Assembly (NCBI GenBank): GCA_943331415.1
Contig: CALQLM010000058.1
Location: 1 to 6,889 of the forward strand
Length of the DNA: 6,889 bases
Direction of reading: 5' to 3'
Source: Bifidobacterium breve
Lineage (GTDB): Bacteria > Actinomycetota > Actinomycetes > Mycobacteriales > Mycobacteriaceae
This document shows positions 1 through 6,889 of the stretch, in pieces; the first letter of the stretch is position 1; each line of letters opens with the position of its first letter. Position numbers and translations under genes: made by a program. Below the pieces are notes generated by a model that was not told the DNA's origin, made no database searches, and saw nothing but the letters and a program-made list of their open reading frames with translations.

Positions 1-135
1 CATGTTCTGCTGGAGTCCTCGGGAGGCCTGTCCCTGGAGTCCGCCGCGCATTACGCCGGCACCGGCGTGGATTACTTGGCCGTCGGAGCACTTACCCACT
101 CGGTGCGGGTGCTTGATATCGGCCTGGACCTCTAG
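1..135 (+). CDS. nadC: Nicotinate-nucleotide pyrophosphorylase (quinolinate phosphoribosyltransferase), C-terminal end, 5'-truncated
   Basis: Only the last 44 codons and the TAG stop are present; the reading frame is open from base 1. The visible text contains LLESSGGL, then [20 protein letters not shown], which is the typical end of NadC: the ESSGG loop and the VG-ALTHS stretch close the C-terminal alpha/beta barrel and help bind the phosphoribosyl phosphates. The enzyme makes nicotinate mononucleotide from quinolinate and PRPP in de novo NAD synthesis, in the cytoplasm. The usual partners nadA and nadB would lie upstream, outside the window. It converges with the minus-strand gene that ends at 155, only 19 bases away. 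I see no convincing terminator hairpin in that gap. The family assignment rests on a short but highly characteristic tail. Confidence 0.95.
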   Translation, partial: HVLLESSGGLSLESAAHYAGTGVDYLAVGALTHSVRVLDIGLDL

Positions 136-154
136 GATCGAATCACTCAGCAGC

Positions 155-580
155 TCAGGCGATATCGGCGACGAACACGCCGACCCCGCGCCGCGCCGCG
201 GCCCGTGGCATCCTCGGCAGCGACGGATCGTCGGTGCCCGCCGCGATGATTCTCGGGTTGACCAGATGTAGATCGTGGCGCCCCAGGCGGATATCCGCCT
301 CGCCGGCGGCCAGGATGTTCTTCACCCAGTTGGTCTTTCCGTGCGCCAGCATGATCGCCACGGAGTTTCCCTTGCGGTAGGCCGAGATCGCCGTTTCATA
401 GGTTTTACCGGACTTGCGCCCGCGGTGCTTGATGACCGTGATTCCCGGAACAACGCGGGCCAATGGGACCGCGATCGGGTTGATGTATTTGATCTGAAAG
501 TTTTCAAACCACACCGGAAACTTCATCGGGACGCCGGGGGAGTTGTTGGGGTGATCTTCTGTGCGCATGCGTCCCATCAT
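155..580 (-). CDS. Nitroreductase family deazaflavin (F420)-dependent oxidoreductase (DUF385/Ddn-like)
   Basis: A 141-residue protein (if started at 580) with the signature of the actinobacterial DUF385/Ddn family, small split-barrel flavoproteins that use reduced cofactor F420 or related flavins. Visible marks are HRGRKSGKTYET (residues 52-63) and the block GKTNWVKNILAAGEADI (81-97), which in the family line the deazaflavin phosphate/ring site, followed by a VNPRII strand near 107-112. No signal peptide or membrane segment is apparent. The start is uncertain: ATGs at 580, 577 and 568 precede a poorly conserved Asn/Pro-rich stretch, and family resemblance begins at the ATG at 526-524 (MKFPVWF), which would give 123 residues. 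No start has a strong ribosome site. It lies 15 bases after the exporter gene and probably shares its transcript. The physiological substrate cannot be read from sequence; family members reduce quinones, nitro compounds or other xenobiotics. Confidence 0.85.
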   Translation of the reverse strand: MMGRMRTEDHPNNSPGVPMKFPVWFENFQIKYINPIAVPLARVVPGITVIKHRGRKSGKTYETAISAYRKGNSVAIMLAHGKTNWVKNILAAGEADIRLGRHDLHLVNPRIIAAGTDDPSLPRMPRAAARRGVGVFVADIA

Positions 581-595
581 GCTGCACTGGTCTCA

Positions 596-1228
596 TTACA
601 CGGCACTGCGCCGGACCAGTGATAGCACGATCGCCGCGATCGCGAACATCCCGGACAGGGTCCGGTTGAGGATCATCTGCTGCCGCGGGGTCTGCAGCCA
701 CACCAGCAGACGGGCGGCCAGTCCGGTGTAGGCCCCCATGATCACCAGGTCGACGGCGACCATCGTCGCGGCGATCGTCAGATACTGCGGCATCAGCGGA
801 CGCGTCGGCACCACGAACTGGGGCACCACCGCCAGCATGAACACCAGGCCCTTCGGGTTGGTGGCGTTGACCAGAAAGCCCCGCACGAGCAGCGACAGGC
901 GCCCATCGCCGGTATCAGGGGCGACCTGGGTGGTCAGATCTTGCGGCGTGGTGCGCCACTGCCGCACGGCGAGGTAGATCAGATAGCCCACCCCGAGCCA
1001 CTTGATCGCGGTGAACACCACAAGCGATTTCGCCACCGCCGCACCCAGGCCTACCGCGACCACCACCAGTTGCAGCATCAGCCCGATTTGCAGGCCGGTG
1101 ATGCTCCAGTAGCCACGGCGCAGGCCGTGGTTTAACCCGGTGGCCATCGACTGCACCGCGCCCGCACCGGGCGAGATGCTGATGGCGAGGGTGGCCCCGA
1201 CGAAGGCCAGCCAGAGGTCCGGCTGCAT
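596..1228 (-). CDS. LysE/RhtB-family amino-acid exporter
   Basis: A 210-residue membrane protein of the LysE/RhtB superfamily, which exports amino acids or their derivatives (lysine, homoserine, threonine, leucine) across the cytoplasmic membrane. The N-terminal hydrophobic helix carries the family motif ISPGAGAVQSMATG (about 18-31), followed by GLRRGYW (35-41). Further hydrophobic segments lie at about 42-66, 68-88, 111-140, 146-168 and 186-205, giving the usual five to six helices. NATNPKGLVFMLAVVPQF (121-138) is the second conserved block. The frame stays open upstream to an ATG at 1276, but I prefer the ATG at 1228: the family begins at this point, the length fits, and a TACGCT element lies 6 bases before it (see the promoter entry), suggesting a leaderless message. 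It diverges from the lipoprotein gene and is followed closely by the deazaflavin-dependent gene. The substrate is unknown; proximity to his genes does not prove histidine export. Confidence 0.9.
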   Translation of the reverse strand: MQPDLWLAFVGATLAISISPGAGAVQSMATGLNHGLRRGYWSITGLQIGLMLQLVVVAVGLGAAVAKSLVVFTAIKWLGVGYLIYLAVRQWRTTPQDLTTQVAPDTGDGRLSLLVRGFLVNATNPKGLVFMLAVVPQFVVPTRPLMPQYLTIAATMVAVDLVIMGAYTGLAARLLVWLQTPRQQMILNRTLSGMFAIAAIVLSLVRRSAV

Positions 1229-1234
1229 ATCGGC

Positions 1235-1244
1235 AGCGTACGAT
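1235..1244. promoter_or_regulatory. Possible overlapping divergent -10 elements between the exporter and lipoprotein genes
   Basis: Around the palindrome CGTACG (1237-1242) each strand has a hexamer fitting the mycobacterial SigA -10 pattern TANNNT. On the minus strand TACGCT (1240-1235) lies 6 bases before the ATG at 1228, the spacing expected of a leaderless transcript. On the plus strand TACGAT (1239-1244) would start RNA near 1251, leaving about a 50-base leader for the lipoprotein gene. No good -35 is visible for either. This is inference from pattern only. Confidence 0.3.
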
Positions 1245-1300
1245 CTCGGCACCGGGAAGACCCTTGAGCCGGCCACAGCGGGAGACGGGAGCGGTATTAG

Positions 1301-1540
1301 ATGAGGTCTGGTCGGATTGCTCGTCAGATCGCCCTGGCCGCGAGCGGGGTGGCAGTCGCCGTCATGGTTGTCGTGAGTGCCTGCGCCCCCAGCACCAAGG
1401 AAGCCCCACCGACCACGAGCACATCACCCTCAGGTTCGGCATCGCTGACACCAAGCGACAAGAGCCTGTCTCCCGGCGGTTCGGGCGCGTTCTCGCCGAC
1501 GGCTCTTAATCCACTGCCTTCGCTGGTTCCGACCACCTGA
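1301..1540 (+). CDS. Small Ser/Thr/Pro-rich lipoprotein of unknown function
   Basis: A 79-residue predicted lipoprotein. It has a charged N-terminus (MRSGRIARQ), a hydrophobic stretch from about residue 10 to 25, and a lipobox VSAC ending at Cys28, so signal peptidase II would leave a 52-residue mature peptide anchored by lipid on Cys28. The mature part is almost entirely Ser, Thr, Pro, Gly and Ala, has no recognisable domain, and is probably disordered; such Ser/Thr/Pro-rich stretches in mycobacterial lipoproteins are often O-mannosylated, which is inference here. A purine-rich site, GGGAG at 1287-1291, lies 9 bases before the ATG and supports this start. It ends 95 bases before hisD in the same direction, so some read-through into the his operon is possible. 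I do not recognise it as a named gene, and its shortness and low complexity leave room for a non-functional or recently arisen gene. Confidence 0.7.
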   Translation: MRSGRIARQIALAASGVAVAVMVVVSACAPSTKEAPPTTSTSPSGSASLTPSDKSLSPGGSGAFSPTALNPLPSLVPTT

Positions 1541-1543
1541 GTT

Positions 1544-1572
1544 CGGGGTGGACTTCCCGCTCCGAGACCCCG
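1544..1572 (+). repeat. Short inverted repeat just after the lipoprotein stop
   Basis: CGGGGT (1544-1549) is perfectly complementary to ACCCCG (1567-1572), with a 17-base loop. It starts four bases after the lipoprotein stop and could be a weak stem in the 3' end of that transcript. There is no T-run, the stem is only six pairs and the loop is long, so it does not qualify as an intrinsic terminator on its own. Confidence 0.25.
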
Positions 1573-1577
1573 GATAG

Positions 1578-1609
1578 CCAATTCGATGCGTAATTGATTT
1601 TCGAATCGG
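1578..1609. promoter_or_regulatory. Imperfect inverted repeat upstream of hisD, possible operator
   Basis: The left arm CCAATTCGA (1578-1586) and the reverse complement of the right arm, CCGATTCGA (1609-1601), agree at 8 of 9 positions, with ATTCGA/TCGAAT perfect. Arm starts are spaced so that the two half-sites repeat at about 23 bases, close to two helical turns, and the site lies directly ahead of the putative hisD -10. This is the layout of a dimeric repressor or activator site. The right half also holds GATT-TTCG-AATC (1596-1607), a small hairpin with a TTCG loop. No known regulator motif was recognised, and such repeats can occur by chance. Confidence 0.3.
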
Positions 1610-1622
1610 TACGCCGATCAGG

Positions 1623-1628
1623 GACAAT
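1623..1628 (+). promoter_or_regulatory. Candidate -10 element for the his operon
   Basis: GACAAT matches TANNNT except at the first base and sits 7 bases before the ATG at 1636. In mycobacteria this spacing is typical of leaderless messages whose first base is the A of the start codon. A weak -35-like TTCGAA (1600-1605) lies 17 bases upstream. An alternative reading is that AGGGA (1620-1624) is a ribosome site 11 bases before the same ATG, in which case the promoter lies further upstream. Both readings favour the ATG at 1636. Confidence 0.3.
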
Positions 1629-1635
1629 CGAGTCG

Positions 1636-4740
<3,105 letters not shown>

Positions 4741-4744
<4 letters not shown>

Positions 4745-5361
4745 CAGCACGATCAGTGGTTGTTCTCGATTACGGATCCGGCAATCTCCGGTCGGCTCAA
4801 CGCGCCCTGGAGCGGGTCGGCGCCGAGGTCGAGGTCACATCCGATCGCGCTGCGGCGCTGGCCGCTGACGGACTGGTGGTACCGGGCGTCGGCGCGTTCG
4901 AGGCTTGTATGAACGGATTGCGCGCCATCAACGGCGACAGCATCATCGCCGAGCGGGTTGCGGCGGGTCGGCCGGTGCTGGGTGTGTGCGTCGGCATGCA
5001 GATCCTGTTCGCGCGTGGTGTCGAGTTCGGCGTCCAGAGCTCCGGCTGCGGACAGTGGCCGGGTGCGGTCACCCGATTAGCCGCGCCGGTGATTCCCCAT
5101 ATGGGTTGGAACGTCGTCGACGCGGCGCCCGGAAGCCGGTTGTTCAAAGGTATCGACGCCGACACTCGGTTCTATTTCGTGCACTCCTATGCCGCACAAA
5201 CCTGGGAGGGTGACCCGAGCGCACTGCTCAGCTGGGCGAGCCATTGCGTGCGGTTCCTCGCAGCAGTCGAGGACGGTGCGCTGTGCGCGACACAATTTCA
5301 TCCGGAGAAGAGCGGTGACGCCGGTGCGGCACTGCTCGCCAATTGGGTTGAGGGGCTGTGA
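4741..5361 (+). CDS. hisH: Imidazole glycerol phosphate synthase, glutamine amidotransferase subunit
   Basis: A 206-residue class I (triad) glutaminase that releases ammonia from glutamine and passes it to HisF. Marks: [13 protein letters not shown] at the N-terminus, VVPGVGAF (oxyanion-strand region), [13 protein letters not shown] with nucleophile Cys83, [18 protein letters not shown], and [10 protein letters not shown] with His187 and Glu189 completing the triad. Length matches the family. The start is GTG at 4741, overlapping hisB by four bases. HisH works only as a tight complex with HisF, but here the two genes are separated by hisA, as in other actinobacteria. The 4-base GTGA overlap with hisA suggests coupled translation. 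All catalytic residues are present and I see nothing degenerate. Confidence 0.97.
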
Positions 5362-6104
5362 AAGAAGACACGTCACTGATCTTGTTGCCCGCTGTCGACG
5401 TCATCGATGGGCAGGCTGTTCGGCTGGTGCAGGGCAAGGCCGGAAGCGAGACCGAGTACGGTACGGCGCTCGAGGCCGCGCTGACCTGGCAGCGCGATGG
5501 TGCTGAGTGGATCCACCTCGTCGATCTCGACGCGGCTTTCGGGCGCGGTACCAACGCCGCATTACTGGCCGAGGTCGTGCGGGCGCTGGATGTCAAGGTC
5601 GAACGATCCGGCGGGATCCGCGATGACGAATCGCTCACCGCGGCGCTGGCAACCGGTTGTGCCCGGGTCAATATCGGCACCGCGGCACTGGAGAACCCGA
5701 TGTGGTGTGCCCGCGCAATCGCGGAGTACGGGGATCGGGTCGCGGTCGGGCTTGATGTGCAGGTGGTCGACGGCGAGCACCGACTGCGCGGCCGGGGCTG
5801 GGAGACCGACGGCGGAGACCTGTGGTCGGTCCTGGAACGCCTGGACAGCGAGGGCTGTTCACGATTCGTGGTCACCGACGTCACCAAGGATGGAACCCTC
5901 ACCGGGCCCAACCTGGATCTGCTCGAGGGCGTGGCCGAGTGCACGGATGCGCCGGTGATCGCCTCGGGCGGAGTGTCCAGCCTCGAGGATCTGCGCGCGA
6001 TCGCGACGTTGACCGGTTCCGGTGTCGAGGGTGCGATCGTCGGCAAAGCGCTCTATGCCGGCCGATTCAGTCTCCCCGAGGCACTGGCCGCGGTGAGCCG
6101 TTAA
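5358..6104 (+). CDS. hisA: Phosphoribosyl isomerase A (HisA, probably bifunctional HisA/TrpF, PriA type)
   Basis: A 248-residue (beta/alpha)8 barrel that performs the Amadori rearrangement of ProFAR to PRFAR. Marks: [16 protein letters not shown] with Asp14 as catalytic base and Arg22, SGGIRDDES and [15 protein letters not shown] as the two phosphate-binding loops, [13 protein letters not shown] with Arg146 and Trp148, and [15 protein letters not shown] with Asp178 as the second catalytic Asp. Numbering is three above M. tuberculosis PriA (Asp11, Arg19, Arg143, Trp145, Asp175). The Arg/Trp loop is the feature that lets actinobacterial PriA also act on phosphoribosylanthranilate in tryptophan synthesis, so dual HisA/TrpF activity is likely by family knowledge. 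The start is GTG at 5358 overlapping the hisH stop; AGGGG at 5351-5355 is unusually close (2 bases). The stop TAA is one base before the hisF start. Confidence 0.96.
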   Translation: MKEDTSLILLPAVDVIDGQAVRLVQGKAGSETEYGTALEAALTWQRDGAEWIHLVDLDAAFGRGTNAALLAEVVRALDVKVERSGGIRDDESLTAALATGCARVNIGTAALENPMWCARAIAEYGDRVAVGLDVQVVDGEHRLRGRGWETDGGDLWSVLERLDSEGCSRFVVTDVTKDGTLTGPNLDLLEGVAECTDAPVIASGGVSSLEDLRAIATLTGSGVEGAIVGKALYAGRFSLPEALAAVSR

Positions 6105-6105
6105 C

Positions 6106-6889
6106 GTGCTGACCTCGCCCACGGACCTGGCTGTCCGGGTCATACCGTGCCTAGACGTCGACGCCGGCCGGGTGGTCAAGGGCGTCAACTTCGCCAACCT
6201 GCGCGACGCCGGTGATCCGGTGGAACTGGCCGCGGCCTACGACGCTGAGGGTGCCGACGAACTGACAGTCCTCGATGTGACGGCCTCGTCGTCGGGCCGG
6301 GCCACCATGCTCGACGTGGTGCGCCGCACCGCCGAACAGGTGTTCATTCCGCTGACCGTGGGCGGTGGTGTCCGGGCGGTGGCCGATGTCGACGCGCTGC
6401 TACGTGCGGGAGCGGACAAGGTGTCGGTCAACACTGCCGCGATTGCCCGACCAGAATTGCTTGCCGAACTCGCCCGCCAATTCGGTTCGCAGTGCATCGT
6501 GTTGTCCGTCGATGCGCGCACCGTGCCCCCGGGCGGCGCGCCGACACCATCCGGCTGGGAGGTCACCACACACGGCGGACGGCAGGGCACCGGCATTGAC
6601 GCCATCGAATGGGCAAGGCGCGGCGCCGAACTCGGTGTGGGTGAGATTCTGCTGAACTCCATGGATGCCGACGGCACCAAGGCCGGGTTCGACCTACCCA
6701 TGCTGCGTGCGGTGCGTGCGGCCGTGACGGTTCCGGTGATCGCCAGCGGCGGCGCCGGTGCGGTCGGGGATTTCGCGCCGGCGGTGCGGGCCGGTGCTGA
6801 TGCGGTGCTGGCTGCCAGTGTGTTCCATTTCGGTGAGCTGACCATCGGAGAGGTGAAGGCGGCGATGGCAGCAGAGGGGATTACCGTCC
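6106..6889 (+). CDS. hisF: Imidazole glycerol phosphate synthase, cyclase subunit (3'-truncated by window edge)
   Basis: The frame is open from the GTG at 6106 to the window end: 261 whole codons plus one base, with probably only one codon and the stop missing, judged from the known family ending ITVR. HisF joins PRFAR with ammonia from HisH to give imidazoleglycerol phosphate and AICAR. Marks: [20 protein letters not shown] with catalytic Asp17, [27 protein letters not shown] with catalytic Asp136, [15 protein letters not shown], and VIASGGAGA for phosphate. The ammonia-gate residues Arg11, Glu52, Lys105 and Glu180 are in place (Thermotoga Arg5, Glu46, Lys99, Glu167). An in-frame stop at 6094 rules out an earlier start; the only ribosome-site candidate is a weak GGTGAG at 6092-6097, eight bases upstream. 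Loop 139-152 ([12 protein letters not shown]) is longer than in Thermotoga but normal for mycobacteria. No impA intervenes between hisA and this gene. Confidence 0.96.
   Translation, partial: MLTSPTDLAVRVIPCLDVDAGRVVKGVNFANLRDAGDPVELAAAYDAEGADELTVLDVTASSSGRATMLDVVRRTAEQVFIPLTVGGGVRAVADVDALLRAGADKVSVNTAAIARPELLAELARQFGSQCIVLSVDARTVPPGGAPTPSGWEVTTHGGRQGTGIDAIEWARRGAELGVGEILLNSMDADGTKAGFDLPMLRAVRAAVTVPVIASGGAGAVGDFAPAVRAGADAVLAASVFHFGELTIGEVKAAMAAEGITV

Noticed and set aside
136..154. Terminator between convergent nadC and the deazaflavin-family gene
   Set aside because: The gap contains CTCAG-type words but no proper complementary stem and no T-run on either strand.
1264..1509. Alternative 81-codon plus-strand frame overlapping the lipoprotein gene
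   Set aside because: Arg/Gly/His-rich with no signal or motif; the lipoprotein frame has a ribosome site, signal peptide and lipobox.
1544..1572. Intrinsic terminator after the lipoprotein gene
   Set aside because: Six-pair stem with a 17-base loop and no T-run; listed only as a weak repeat.
1541..1635. His leader peptide, attenuator or T-box ahead of hisD
   Set aside because: I looked for a run of His codons, a specifier stem with a T-box sequence and a terminator with a T-run. None is present in the 95-base gap.
5228..6046. Antisense open frame of 272 codons opposite hisA
   Set aside because: Ser/Pro/Arg-rich composition typical of an out-of-phase read of high-GC coding DNA, with no motif.
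6237..6845. Antisense open frame of 202 codons at the right end
   Set aside because: Lies wholly opposite hisF, which is intact in sense up to the window edge; Ser/Ala/Thr-rich shadow text.

Overview
The window comes from a high-GC actinobacterium, almost certainly a member of the Mycobacteriaceae. The gene order hisD-hisC-hisB-hisH-hisA-hisF downstream of nadC is the mycobacterial one. The protein texts closely match what I remember of the Mycobacterium tuberculosis His enzymes. hisA is of the actinobacterial PriA type, and starts include GTG as well as ATG. I cannot name the species.

Layout. Positions 1-135 hold the last 44 codons of nadC (NAD synthesis). Two genes on the minus strand follow, facing nadC and probably forming one operon: a LysE/RhtB-family amino-acid exporter (596-1228) and, 15 bases further on, a small F420/deazaflavin-dependent nitroreductase-family protein (155-580). 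Diverging from the exporter is a short plus-strand gene for a small Ser/Thr/Pro-rich lipoprotein (1301-1540). A 95-base, relatively AT-rich gap (1541-1635) then leads into the histidine operon. That operon fills the rest of the window: hisD (1636-2964), hisC (2964-4127), hisB (4124-4744), hisH (4741-5361), hisA/priA (5358-6104) and hisF (6106 to the window edge, about one codon plus stop missing).

The six his genes overlap by 1 or 4 bases or, at hisA-hisF, are separated by one base, so they should be transcribed together and translated in a coupled way. Together they cover ProFAR isomerisation (HisA), IGP formation from PRFAR and glutamine (HisF-HisH), IGP dehydration (HisB), transamination to histidinol phosphate (HisC), and the final two-step oxidation of histidinol to histidine (HisD). 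Catalytic residues are intact in each enzyme. HisB is the short monofunctional form, so histidinol-phosphate phosphatase must be encoded elsewhere. HisA is PriA-like and probably also serves as TrpF in tryptophan synthesis.

The region is mostly core metabolism, and I see no mobile element, CRISPR array, RNA gene or undescribed defence-type system. The points worth a second look are the lack of impA between hisA and hisF (where M. tuberculosis and M. smegmatis carry it), a variable-looking gene insert between nadC and hisD, an imperfect inverted repeat plus a possible leaderless start ahead of hisD, and a possible pair of overlapping divergent -10 elements ahead of the exporter.
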